Assembly (NCBI GenBank): GCA_017847885.1
Contig: JAGAUA010000062.1
Location: 1 to 35,308 of the forward strand
Reading direction: 5' to 3'
Source of the DNA: Oscillospiraceae bacterium
GTDB taxonomy: Bacteria; Bacillota; Clostridia; Oscillospirales; Ruminococcaceae
Length of the DNA: 35,308 bases
Part shown: in pieces, positions 17,002-24,461 of the stretch
How positions within the stretch are numbered: the stretch's first letter is position 1
How the letters are laid out: each line of letters opens with the position of its first letter
The notes under the pieces: model-generated
What the model was told of the DNA's origin: nothing
What the model saw: the letters and a program-made list of their open reading frames with translations, nothing else
The model's database searches: none
Made by a program: the position numbers and the translations under genes

Positions 17002-17025
17002 AATACCTCACCTCCAATTTGATAT

Positions 17026-17055
17026 AACAAAAACAGCCCCCGAATACGGAAGCTG
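17026..17055 (-). terminator. intrinsic terminator just upstream of terS
   Basis: On the minus strand CAGCTTCCG (17055-17047) pairs with CGGGGGCTG (17042-17034) around a TATT loop; the nine pairs include two G-U. Five T residues follow (17033-17029), then GTTATATC. It ends only a few bases before the GGAGGTGAG site of terS, so transcription from upstream must pass it to reach the late genes. Confidence 0.8.
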
Positions 17056-17057
17056 CT

Positions 17058-17115
17058 GCAAAGCCCAGCCTGCCGCCGCTGTTGCGACGGGTGTGGCTGT
17101 AATCATCTGCTTTGC
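17058..17115 (-). ncRNA. structured leader RNA of the late transcript (candidate)
   Basis: Reading the minus strand, three nested stems can be drawn by hand. GCAAAGC (17115-17109) pairs with GCTTTGC (17064-17058), CAGCC (17099-17095) with GGCTG (17070-17066), and CCGTCGC (17090-17084) with GCGGCGG (17079-17073) around an AACA loop. The outer stem may lose two pairs if transcription starts near 17113. The structure lies between a likely promoter and a terminator. A cis-acting antiterminator or attenuator is possible but unproven. Confidence 0.5.
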
Positions 17116-17119
17116 TCAG

Positions 17120-17158
17120 TTTATAGTCTAACATAATTTTTACTGACATTCACTGACA
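17120..17158 (-). promoter_or_regulatory. candidate late promoter with 10-bp direct repeats
   Basis: TGTCAGTGAA and TGTCAGTAAA stand in tandem (TGTCAG at 17158-17153 and 17148-17143), exactly one helical turn apart. The second TGTCAG is 17 bases upstream of TATAAA (17125-17120), so it can double as a -35 region. The first repeat overlaps the last codons and stop of the DUF1492-like regulator gene. This is the expected layout for a late promoter activated by that regulator; the link is inference. Confidence 0.6.
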
Positions 17159-17605
17159 TCTTTCCAAAATGGTTTTAACAGCTTGAAGCCCTCGCCAATG
17201 AATGCGGTATATCTGCCTTGCAGAATATCCGGTATCTTCATCAATCCCGACAATGTACTTTCCGGTTCTCTTGTCATAATGGGACTCAAAATCCTGATAT
17301 CCAAGATACCGCCGTGTAAGTATTTCCCGTTGTACATCATCGGGAACCGAAGCAATGACCCGTTCAATTTCCTGCCGTTTCTCGGTAAGGTTGTCAATCT
17401 CGGCGTTAATGCGCTCCTCATACTCTATAACGCGGAGTATTGCGTTCTCAATACCGTTGCCCTGTGGAACGTGCTGCGAGCCGTCAGACTCATAGCTGAC
17501 CGCTCGCCCGTGAAGCGCGTCCTTCATGGACTGTACTTTCAGCAGGTCAAGCTTGATTTTTCGGTCGATTTTATACGCCTGCTGCAAATATTCTTTTGGG
17601 GTCAA
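17150..17605 (-). CDS. DUF1492 / sigma-region-4-like late transcription regulator
   Basis: A 151-residue protein starting at TTG (17605) after GGAGGGAGCGCCT. The N-terminus MTPKEYLQQAYKIDRKIKLD and a central coiled coil (ENAILRVIEYEERINAEIDN, then LTEKRQEIERVIASV) lead to a sigma-like helix-turn-helix, REILTRRYLGYQDF, ending in YSARQIYRIHWRGLQAVK. This is the arrangement of DUF1492/ArpU/RinA-like proteins, which switch on late genes in Gram-positive phages. About 20 residues (SHYDKRTGKYIVGIDEDT) lie between the two halves of the HTH-like region, somewhat longer than I expect. Its stop overlaps direct repeats of a likely late promoter, and it lies just upstream of terS. Confidence 0.85.
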   Translation of the reverse strand: MTPKEYLQQAYKIDRKIKLDLLKVQSMKDALHGRAVSYESDGSQHVPQGNGIENAILRVIEYEERINAEIDNLTEKRQEIERVIASVPDDVQREILTRRYLGYQDFESHYDKRTGKYIVGIDEDTGYSARQIYRIHWRGLQAVKTILERCQ

Positions 17606-17637
17606 AGGCGCTCCCTCCTAATCCGTGTCTAAAATTT

Positions 17638-17795
17638 TTAGATGCTGATAACGAATTCTTCGACTTCATAGATTTCTGTGACCTCGTGTTCATCGTAAAT
17701 GATATCATCGTCATCATAGAATTTCTGCTCAGCTTCTTTTCGTCTTCTGCCTCAACGTAAACGTATCCGCTGTAATGTACTCTGTATTTATTCAT
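17638..17795 (-). pseudogene. small acidic ORF broken by a one-base frameshift
   Basis: A GGAGGGGCGG site precedes ATG at 17795. The product starts MNKYRVHYSGYVYVEAEDEK and then loses sense in this frame. One base out of register from about 17735, the sequence continues sensibly as EAEQKFYDDDDIIYDEHEVT and EIYEVEEFVISI, with a stop at 17638. The total length is one base short of 53 codons, so a single-base deletion in the GAAAAG region is the simplest reading. A sequencing error or low-level ribosomal slippage there is possible. The intact product would be about 52 residues and very acidic; function unknown. Confidence 0.6.
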
Positions 17796-18096
17796 CTTCT
17801 TCCGCCCCTCCTGTTTCATCGGTGTAAGCCTTTTTTGCTGCGGTCAATGTTGCGTAGCAGTCCGTAACCGGGAATACACACAAATCCGTATTATAACTTT
17901 CTGCGGTTTCTTGTGCATGATAGGAAAGAATATAGTCGATACTGTCGATTCCGTTAATGCTGGGAGAACAAATCACATAATTTCCTGACTGCGCTATAAA
18001 TACATAACCTGTGGTATCAACTGCTTCATCATTTTCATCACGTTCTACCACCCAAACATCTGCGCCCGGTTTCAAATTTTCAATCATTTTTAACAT
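17788..18096 (-). CDS. small phage protein of unknown function
   Basis: The frame can begin at a TTG at 18111, but the ATG at 18096 has GGAGGAAGAAAGG before it and gives 102 residues. The gene overlaps the end of the helicase gene and the start of the next small gene, so it belongs to the same operon. It begins MLKMIENLKPGADVWVVERD and contains GYVFIAQSGNYVICSPSING, with an acidic tail, TDETGGAEEDE. The beta-rich middle suggests a small SH3-like or barrel fold, but I do not recognise the family. Confidence 0.65.
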   Translation of the reverse strand: MLKMIENLKPGADVWVVERDENDEAVDTTGYVFIAQSGNYVICSPSINGIDSIDYILSYHAQETAESYNTDLCVFPVTDCYATLTAAKKAYTDETGGAEEDE

Positions 18097-19489
18097 CCTT
18101 TCTTCCTCCAACGGTTGGAGAACTCGATTTAATTTCTTTGATTCTTGCCTTCAGCGCTTCAAGAAGCGCATTCTGCACATCGGCTTTGCCCTCAAGAGCC
18201 GCAGCAACATCAACGTCGCGGGTCTCCTGGGTTATGAGCCGATGAATGATAACCGCTTCTTGCTGACCCTGCCTGTGCAATCGTTTATTTGCCTGTTCGT
18301 AAAGTTCCAAGGACCAGTTAAGCCCGAACCAGATTATGTGGTGGCCGCCCTGCTGCAGGTTAAGCCCGTATCCTGCGGAAGCAGGGTGGGCGAGAAGTAT
18401 ATCGACTTTGCCGTCGTTCCAGTCCTGCTGATCCTTGTCGGTACGGAGCTGTCGTATCTCAAGCCCCGACTTTGAAAATCTCTCCATGATCCGGGTGAGG
18501 TCATGTTGGAAGTTGTAAAACAGCAAAGCGTGCTGACCGTTCAACCCCTCGATCACCTCGGCGAGAACATCAAGCTTGCAGTCATGAACCTTAACGACTT
18601 CCTTGTCATCAGAGTATACGGCACCGTTTGCAAACTGCATAAGCTTTCCGGAAAGAACCGCTGCCGTTCCTGCGTCAAGAGTATTCTCATCGACATGCAG
18701 CAGCATATTTTTCTCAAACTCCTTGTACTGCTTTTTCGCCTTTGCGTCCATAACTACGGGAACGTCAACGGTTATGCAGTCGGGGAGTGTGAGGTAATCG
18801 GCTGCCTTCATGGAAATGCAGATGTCGGAAATCGCTGACTTGATTGCCTCTTCCGCACCCTGCTTCATGGAGTATGTCGTGAAATGTCCGCCGTGTGTCT
18901 CGCACTCGCAGTATTTCGTGCGGAAGTGGGTTATTTTCTTTCCGAGGCGTTCACCCTGGTCAATCAGGCAGATCTGCGCCCAAAGATCGATCAACCCGTT
19001 GCTGGCAGGTGTGCCTGTAAGACCCACAAACCGTTTGATATGCTGCCGCACGTAGCAAAGGGACTTGAACCGCTGCGCCTTATTGCTCTTGAAGCTGGAA
19101 AGCTCGTCCACGACAACCATGTCAAAACGCCACGCATTGCGGTCGTAATCCACAAGCCACGGGACGTTTTCTCGGTTTATGACATAGACGTCCGCAGGTG
19201 TATTCAGTGCCCTTATCCGCTGCTGAGCCGTTCCGATTATCTTCGAGATGCGCAGGTGCTTCAGGTGATCCCACTTCTGCGCCTCGGTGCTCCAAGTGGT
19301 TTCCGCGACCTTCTTCGGGGCGATGACAAGAACCTTGCTGACCTCGAAACGGTCATATATCAGCTCGTTTATCGCCGTCAGTGTTATGACCGTTTTTCCC
19401 AAGCCCATATCAAGCAGCAGCCCAAGATTCGGGTCGGAAATAATCCTGTCTGTGCAATACGCCTGGTAGTTATGGGGTATGTACTTCAC
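18080..19489 (-). CDS. SNF2-type DNA helicase/translocase
   Basis: A 469-residue superfamily 2 ATPase starting at GTG (19489) after GAGAGGAGCTG, overlapping the nuclease gene before it. Motifs are in order: Q-like region HNYQAYCTDRII, Walker A LLLDMGLGKTVIT (~24-36), Ia VLVIAPKKVAETTW, Walker B VVVDELSSFKS (~125-135), III LTGTPASNG, V-like ILLAHPASAGYGLNLQQGG and VI ANKRLHRQGQ (~402-411). Phage SNF2 helicases of this compact size are common beside VRR-NUC nucleases and VirE primases in Firmicutes prophages. It probably works in phage replication or recombination. The C-terminal codons contain an inverted repeat shared with the integrase leader. Confidence 0.93.
   Translation of the reverse strand: MKYIPHNYQAYCTDRIISDPNLGLLLDMGLGKTVITLTAINELIYDRFEVSKVLVIAPKKVAETTWSTEAQKWDHLKHLRISKIIGTAQQRIRALNTPADVYVINRENVPWLVDYDRNAWRFDMVVVDELSSFKSNKAQRFKSLCYVRQHIKRFVGLTGTPASNGLIDLWAQICLIDQGERLGKKITHFRTKYCECETHGGHFTTYSMKQGAEEAIKSAISDICISMKAADYLTLPDCITVDVPVVMDAKAKKQYKEFEKNMLLHVDENTLDAGTAAVLSGKLMQFANGAVYSDDKEVVKVHDCKLDVLAEVIEGLNGQHALLFYNFQHDLTRIMERFSKSGLEIRQLRTDKDQQDWNDGKVDILLAHPASAGYGLNLQQGGHHIIWFGLNWSLELYEQANKRLHRQGQQEAVIIHRLITQETRDVDVAAALEGKADVQNALLEALKARIKEIKSSSPTVGGRKDVKND
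18107..18125 (-). repeat. inverted repeat shared with the integrase leader (copy 1)
   Basis: The minus strand reads AGTTCTCCAACCGTTGGAG, with arms CTCCAAC/GTTGGAG, then GAAGAAAGG before the ATG at 18096. Copy 2 (33793-33812) differs at the central base and has AACC inserted before the same GAAGAAAGG. Copy 1 lies in the helicase 3' coding end. Confidence 0.6.
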
Positions 19490-19784
19490 CGCAAAGCAGC
19501 TCCTCTCTGATTTTCGTTAAAAAAGCTTCGACCTCATGGACTGAACGCAGCACTAAAACTTTCTGCTTCATTCGGCAGAGTTCGCCGACTCTGTGCTCCT
19601 GCTGCTTCGTCAAAACTCTGCCCGGGGCTTTCAGTTCTGCGAAAATTGTTCTGCCGTCCGGGAGGCATATGACCCTGTCAGGTACTCCGCTGCTTCCGGG
19701 AGACACGAACTTGTACGCCCTGCCTCCGAGAGCCTTGACCCCTTCGCACAGCTTCTTTTCAACCCTGTTTTCGGGTTTTCCCAT
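19470..19784 (-). CDS. VRR-NUC domain nuclease
   Basis: The preferred start is the ATG at 19784 with GAGGAGTGATAAC before it, giving 104 residues; an in-frame TTG lies five codons upstream. The protein is one compact VRR-NUC domain of the PD-(D/E)XK superfamily: an N-terminal helix with ENRVEKKLCEGVKALGG, the core GVPDRVICLPDGRTIFAELK with aspartate and E-x-K catalytic residues, then LTKQQEHRVGELCRMKQKVL and VLRSVHEVEAFL. Stand-alone VRR-NUC proteins of about this length are common next to SNF2 helicases in phages and may act as structure-specific or Holliday junction nucleases. It overlaps the helicase gene by 20 bases. Confidence 0.92.
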   Translation of the reverse strand: MGKPENRVEKKLCEGVKALGGRAYKFVSPGSSGVPDRVICLPDGRTIFAELKAPGRVLTKQQEHRVGELCRMKQKVLVLRSVHEVEAFLTKIREELLCGEVHTP

Positions 19785-19799
19785 GTTATCACTCCTCAA

Positions 19800-20052
19800 A
19801 AAAATGTAGCGTTGTTGTCGGAAAAATCCTATTCTTTTTATATATCTGGGGTATTAGGTATTATATATATTACCTATATATCTATTTATATATTTTTATA
19901 TATAATTTAAAGTTACAAAGTTACAGTATAATATTAATCCCTTATTTTATCGAATTTTCGGCAGTAACCTTGTTTGTAATTTTGACATAACGTTTGTAAC
20001 TTTGAATTCCGCCTAAATTTTAAATGTTATTAAGGTTACCGCCGAAAGTTAC
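19800..20052. other. AT-rich iteron region, candidate replication origin
   Basis: A 250-bp gap between the nuclease and primase genes. The left part (about 19835-19910) is almost pure A/T, like an unwinding element. Right of it are repeated AAAGTTAC units: a perfect tandem pair (19909-19924), an inverted copy (19996-20003) and a direct copy (20045-20052). TTTGTAAYTTTGA occurs at 19973-19985 and 19993-20005. A 16-bp inverted repeat AAGGTTACYGCCGAAA lies at 19956-19971 (minus) and 20032-20047 (plus). Phage origins often lie beside the primase-helicase gene, so an origin is inferred. It may also hold a promoter. Confidence 0.6.
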
Positions 20053-22439
20053 TGAACTTTCTCACGGATAAATCCACGCTGAACGCCGAATTCCGCTCCA
20101 AATCTCATAGATTTATCGGACTTTTGCCAGCCCTCTATCTTTTGCAGAATACTGTTTATTTCCAAAGCATCTGACCTCTTCATAAATTTAAGGTCACCGC
20201 CAAAGCACTCACACCATATCTCAGCAGCGCAGATTTTTTCACGGGGAACCTTTTGCACGGAGTCCTTTTGAAAATCAGCCTGCCAGTAAATTTTCCGCTG
20301 TGAAAGAGTTTTTTTGTCCCAATCCGGGAGTACCTCCCGTTCAATAAATTCACGAATTACACCGTCTTTTAGATTCTGCTCAGAGTGCTTCTCCTGCGTT
20401 GCCTCAGCGACTTTAAGGACTTCACCTGTAAGATATAAGGGCTCTCCCAAACGCCACGCTATGAGCGCCTCTGCCCATATCTGAGGCACTTCTGAGGGCA
20501 AATCCCTGAATACGTTTTTTGTGGGCCCCTTAACGCCGCAGTCTATCGGCCAGAAACGGCGGTTTCCCGTCTTATCACGGAGGAACTCCGCCTCGTTGGT
20601 CGTACCGAAGAACACGCAGCGCCTCGGGTATACCCCCGTCCTGCGCCCGTACGGCTCACGGAATATGTCCTCGACCTTTGAGAGAAACTGCTTTACCGCA
20701 TTGGTTTCTGCGCGATTAAGACCGTTAAGCTCGCCAACCTCGTTGATCCATACGCCTTGGAGCATTTCGCAGGCTTCCTTGCCCTCGAAGGTCGAAAGAC
20801 TGTCGGAGAACCAGCGTCCGCCCAGCAATCGTAGCAGGGTACTTTTTCCTATGCCTTGCGGTCCTGCAAGAATAGGCATCGTGTCGTATTTTACACCCGG
20901 GGTCATTACTCTTGCGACGGCGGCTACGATTGATTTTCTCGCCGCTGCTCTTACATACGCGTTGTCATCAGCGCCAAGATAATCGCAGAACAGCGTATCA
21001 AGCCGATGAACACCGTCCCACTCCGGGAGAGACAGCAGATAGTCCTTTACGGCGCTGTATGAATGTTTATGGCACGATAGGGAGAACGCGTCCATAATGC
21101 GCTTTTCGCCTGTTATTTTATATACCTTTTCAAGATAATGCCTAAGCCCTGCGTCATCATTATCAGTCCATATGCGCATATCTGTACTCGGATCCCATGG
21201 CAGCGCACCCAAAGCATAGATGCGGTTGCTGAATTCCTCATACACAATTAGATTTTTAAGCATTGGGTCATTTTCAAGTATAATAAGTACGTTGTCTGTG
21301 GTTTTGCTGACGTTACCCTCCTGGCTTACCTCTAACTTAGTGAGCCAGTTTTCAAGTTCTCCCGAAGGAGCAGTGCCAAACGACTCAACCGCCTGCTGGT
21401 AGCGCTCCGTGTTGAGCATGGCTGCAACGGCTTTGTCGGATGCTGCAAAGCGGCACATTTCGACATATGACGGCAGCTTGTTAGTTGGTGTATCTGGCTT
21501 CGCGTCATCGTCTTTATCGCCGAACATATGCAGCCTGGCAAGGTCGAACGCGTTGCAGAGCTTACCGCCTGCAGGGTCTGTTGCATGGTGGGAATACAGA
21601 AATTGACCATCGTTATAAACAACGGCGCCGCCCGTGGTAGATCCGCCCGAATAGGTGAAACGCCCGTCCATTCCGCAGGGGGCATATACGCCCGGGATAA
21701 TTTCATATATTACCCGGTAAACGTCATATGTCTTGCAGAACGCGCCGACTATTCCGCTTTTCTCCGTAGGGTCTGCCTGCTTTGCACCTCGCGGCATTTT
21801 GGGCGCCGTAACGCCTTTCCACTCAGATACATTGCGCCAGTCCGCATAAAGGGAAAGCGTGCCGTCAACGTCGATAAAAGGCTTATCGGCGTATGTAAAT
21901 ACATAGCTGCTGTCGGAAGAGCAGGACGGCCAATACATGAGCCTTGAGGCTTCAAAGGTCGACGGGTCGCACATTTCCATGCCGATAAACTCGGCAAGCT
22001 TACGGGCAAGCGGCTCGTACTCATCTGCGGAACAGGTGCGGCTGAGGGGTATGAGAACACGCAGACGGGGAGCTGCCTCGCAGTGCTTACGGGTGCTGTA
22101 TACGCAGTACCCGAAGCCGAGGCTGTCTATTTTGCGAAGTACATCATCGGTCACGCCTGCTTGAATGCTGTCGAGGTCGAGGGTAACAAGGTCGCGTCCG
22201 CTGACAGCGTCAGCTTTGCGGCGGTTGCCGTTAAGTGTACCGCCCACAAAGCCGCCCACGTCCTTCAGCTCGTCCTGTTTGGACTTAGGCAGAGTAAAGT
22301 ATTCGGCGAGCGACTCCGTACTCCTGCTGGGCGTACGGAGCTTCTCGCAAAGGTCGGACCACATAATATTTTGGGCTGTCCAGTTTACAGCCTTCCTGCT
22401 GTTTCCGACGGTTATATTTAAAAGTTTATCATTGAGCAT
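20049..22439 (-). CDS. VirE-type primase-helicase
   Basis: A 796-residue replication protein. The N-terminal half resembles primase-polymerase domains (DLVTLDLDSIQAGV near residue 85 with its acidic pair; APRLRVLIPLSRTCSADEYE). The C-terminal half is a superfamily 3-like ATPase of the virulence-associated E family: Walker A ILAGPQGIGKSTLLRLLGG (~521-539), then GVWINEVGELNGLNRAE, FREPYGRRTGVYPRR and FFGTTNEAEFLRDKTGNRRF. Such fusions prime and unwind DNA at phage origins. The ATG at 22439 is preceded by a run of eight G instead of a normal GGAGG. An iteron-rich gap lies just past its stop. Confidence 0.92.
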   Translation of the reverse strand: MLNDKLLNITVGNSRKAVNWTAQNIMWSDLCEKLRTPSRSTESLAEYFTLPKSKQDELKDVGGFVGGTLNGNRRKADAVSGRDLVTLDLDSIQAGVTDDVLRKIDSLGFGYCVYSTRKHCEAAPRLRVLIPLSRTCSADEYEPLARKLAEFIGMEMCDPSTFEASRLMYWPSCSSDSSYVFTYADKPFIDVDGTLSLYADWRNVSEWKGVTAPKMPRGAKQADPTEKSGIVGAFCKTYDVYRVIYEIIPGVYAPCGMDGRFTYSGGSTTGGAVVYNDGQFLYSHHATDPAGGKLCNAFDLARLHMFGDKDDDAKPDTPTNKLPSYVEMCRFAASDKAVAAMLNTERYQQAVESFGTAPSGELENWLTKLEVSQEGNVSKTTDNVLIILENDPMLKNLIVYEEFSNRIYALGALPWDPSTDMRIWTDNDDAGLRHYLEKVYKITGEKRIMDAFSLSCHKHSYSAVKDYLLSLPEWDGVHRLDTLFCDYLGADDNAYVRAAARKSIVAAVARVMTPGVKYDTMPILAGPQGIGKSTLLRLLGGRWFSDSLSTFEGKEACEMLQGVWINEVGELNGLNRAETNAVKQFLSKVEDIFREPYGRRTGVYPRRCVFFGTTNEAEFLRDKTGNRRFWPIDCGVKGPTKNVFRDLPSEVPQIWAEALIAWRLGEPLYLTGEVLKVAEATQEKHSEQNLKDGVIREFIEREVLPDWDKKTLSQRKIYWQADFQKDSVQKVPREKICAAEIWCECFGGDLKFMKRSDALEINSILQKIEGWQKSDKSMRFGAEFGVQRGFIREKVQ

Positions 22440-22459
22440 GGTTGCCCCCCCCGATAAAA

Positions 22460-24457
22460 TTATTCTTTCTTGTAGTAGTCACCGACAAACCCGTCGGCAT
22501 TAAGAAGCAGACCGGGCGCCCAGGGTATAGGCTGCCGCATAAGCTCGCATACATCTTCGAGATTTGCATTTTCGGCAGGACAGTCTATAACCGCCTCGTC
22601 GTGTATGTGCATGACGGTTTTGTATCCAGCTTGATCGAGCCGTTCAAGAGTAACGGCAAGGCAGTCACGGGCGATAGCCTGTACAACGTTTTCGGTCAGC
22701 TTTCCGCCGTAGGTCGAGAGCTGACCCCACTTCTTGGAGTTACCGTCTTGACCCATGTAATGGACAGCCGGCTTCCCGAAATTGTTATCGAGTATCGTCG
22801 GAGACGGATAGAACAACCTTCTGCCGCTGGGCAGGGTGATCGTCATGAAATGGATGTCTGAAACAGGGTCAAATTCGTAGCGGAATGTTAGGCACTTTAC
22901 CACATTCGGACAGAAGTTCTTAACGGTATCAAGTGCCGCCTGTTCCATAGCGTACCAAAGGTCTTTGATTCTCGGATTTGCTTCACGCCATGCAGAAACA
23001 ATGTCGGGAAGCTCTTCCTCGGAAAGACCCATTGAAAGAGCGCCCATATTGATGAGCGCACCAACGGAACCCTGATAGCCGAGAGCCAACTCCGCGACTT
23101 TGCCTTTGGCTCTCAGTGCATATTCGGGGTTGCCCTTTTTTATGCGTTCGATTGGGACGTGGAACATCTGCGATGCGGAGGCTTCATATATTTTTCCGTG
23201 AGTCGCAAATACTTCCTGCCGCCAGCTCTCACCTGCAAGCCATGCTATAACGCGTGCTTCAATTGCGGAGAAGTCGGCCACAACGAATTTATTTCCTTCT
23301 GACGGAATAAAAGCCGTGCGGATAAGCTGGGAAAGGGTATCGGGGACACTTCCGTAGGTAAATTGCAGCATAAAATTATCACTGTTTTTCGCAAAATCGC
23401 GTGCAAGTGAGAGGTCTTCTATGTACGTCCTCGGAAGGTTTTGCACTTGTATAAGCCGTCCTGCCCATCTGCCTGTGCGATTGGCGCCGTAAAACTGAAT
23501 AAGACCTCTTGCTCTGCCGTCGCGGCATACGGCGTTTTCCATAGCGGTGTATTTTTTCACAGAGGACTTGGAAAGCTCCTGCCGAAGCTGAAGAACACGC
23601 TTGACGTTCTCCTGCGGAATACCCTTATCGAGCATACCTGAAACGGTAGCCTTGCTGAGGTTATCAATTTCGGAGTCGGTTTCTGCTTCAAGCCACTTTT
23701 TAAGTTGTGCGACGGATTTCGGATTATCAAGCCCGGTAATGCGCATAGCTTCTTCCATGAGCTCGGCGTTAATTTTCTCCGAGCAGGAGACCGCACCACT
23801 TACAAGGCCAAGGTCGAGCCGCACCCCGTATGCGTTGATACGCTGGTCAAGCTCCCACTGCCGCTGAACATCTTCGGGAACGGGGAACGCGGACAGCTTG
23901 CTTTCGACCGACATTTCGGTAACAACGTCCTGTATGCAGTAGATTATGAAAAGTGTCCACTTATCGGGCGCATGGTGGGGGAGATTTCTGGTCCTGTTAC
24001 CATTCGCTGATGTCGGCTTGCAGGGTTTGCAGAAATAGGTTATAAGCGCCTTGCCGATACTCATTTTCTTTTTATCCTGTGGAAGCCCTATAGCATCTCC
24101 GATAGCGGCAAGTCCCGAAGGAAAACCGCAGTAAAGCCCGTGGAGCATCGTACAGCGCCATTGTGAGAGCCAGAGGTTTTTGGCAAGCTCCGTAAGGCAA
24201 AAGTATTTTGACAGGCAATACCACTCAAAAGCCGCGTTGTAAGCGTGTAAAACGCAATCCTGCGAGAACATCAGACCTCTAATCTCTTCGGGAATAGTTT
24301 CACCCGCAGTCAGATCAACGATGCGTACGGGTGCGCCGTCAAGGCTGTAAGCAAAGAGAAGAATTTCGAAATCACCGGACTGCACATATTTGTACAGTCC
24401 GGATTTCTGTATATCAACGCTCGAATAGGTTTCGATGTCAATTGAAAGATGGTGCAT
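22460..24457 (-). CDS. DNA polymerase, family A
   Basis: A 665-residue phage polymerase whose ATG follows GGAGGGTGATTAA. The N-terminus has a 3'-5' exonuclease start, LSIDIETYS, with the D-x-E pair. Polymerase motif A is VVADFSAIEARVIAWLAGE (~390), motif B is in RAKGKVAELALGYQG (~450) and motif C is MHIHDEAVIDCP (~615). The length and short thumb are typical of compact family A polymerases in Firmicutes prophages. It sits in the replication cluster between the ssDNA-binding-like gene and the primase-helicase. All three active-site motifs appear intact. Confidence 0.95.
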   Translation of the reverse strand: MHHLSIDIETYSSVDIQKSGLYKYVQSGDFEILLFAYSLDGAPVRIVDLTAGETIPEEIRGLMFSQDCVLHAYNAAFEWYCLSKYFCLTELAKNLWLSQWRCTMLHGLYCGFPSGLAAIGDAIGLPQDKKKMSIGKALITYFCKPCKPTSANGNRTRNLPHHAPDKWTLFIIYCIQDVVTEMSVESKLSAFPVPEDVQRQWELDQRINAYGVRLDLGLVSGAVSCSEKINAELMEEAMRITGLDNPKSVAQLKKWLEAETDSEIDNLSKATVSGMLDKGIPQENVKRVLQLRQELSKSSVKKYTAMENAVCRDGRARGLIQFYGANRTGRWAGRLIQVQNLPRTYIEDLSLARDFAKNSDNFMLQFTYGSVPDTLSQLIRTAFIPSEGNKFVVADFSAIEARVIAWLAGESWRQEVFATHGKIYEASASQMFHVPIERIKKGNPEYALRAKGKVAELALGYQGSVGALINMGALSMGLSEEELPDIVSAWREANPRIKDLWYAMEQAALDTVKNFCPNVVKCLTFRYEFDPVSDIHFMTITLPSGRRLFYPSPTILDNNFGKPAVHYMGQDGNSKKWGQLSTYGGKLTENVVQAIARDCLAVTLERLDQAGYKTVMHIHDEAVIDCPAENANLEDVCELMRQPIPWAPGLLLNADGFVGDYYKKE

Positions 24458-24461
24458 TTAA

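Noticed and set aside
16964..17149. A 61-residue minus-strand frame across the terS leader
   Set aside because: It has no ribosome site, overlaps the structured leader, terminator and conserved terS start, and encodes no recognisable pattern.
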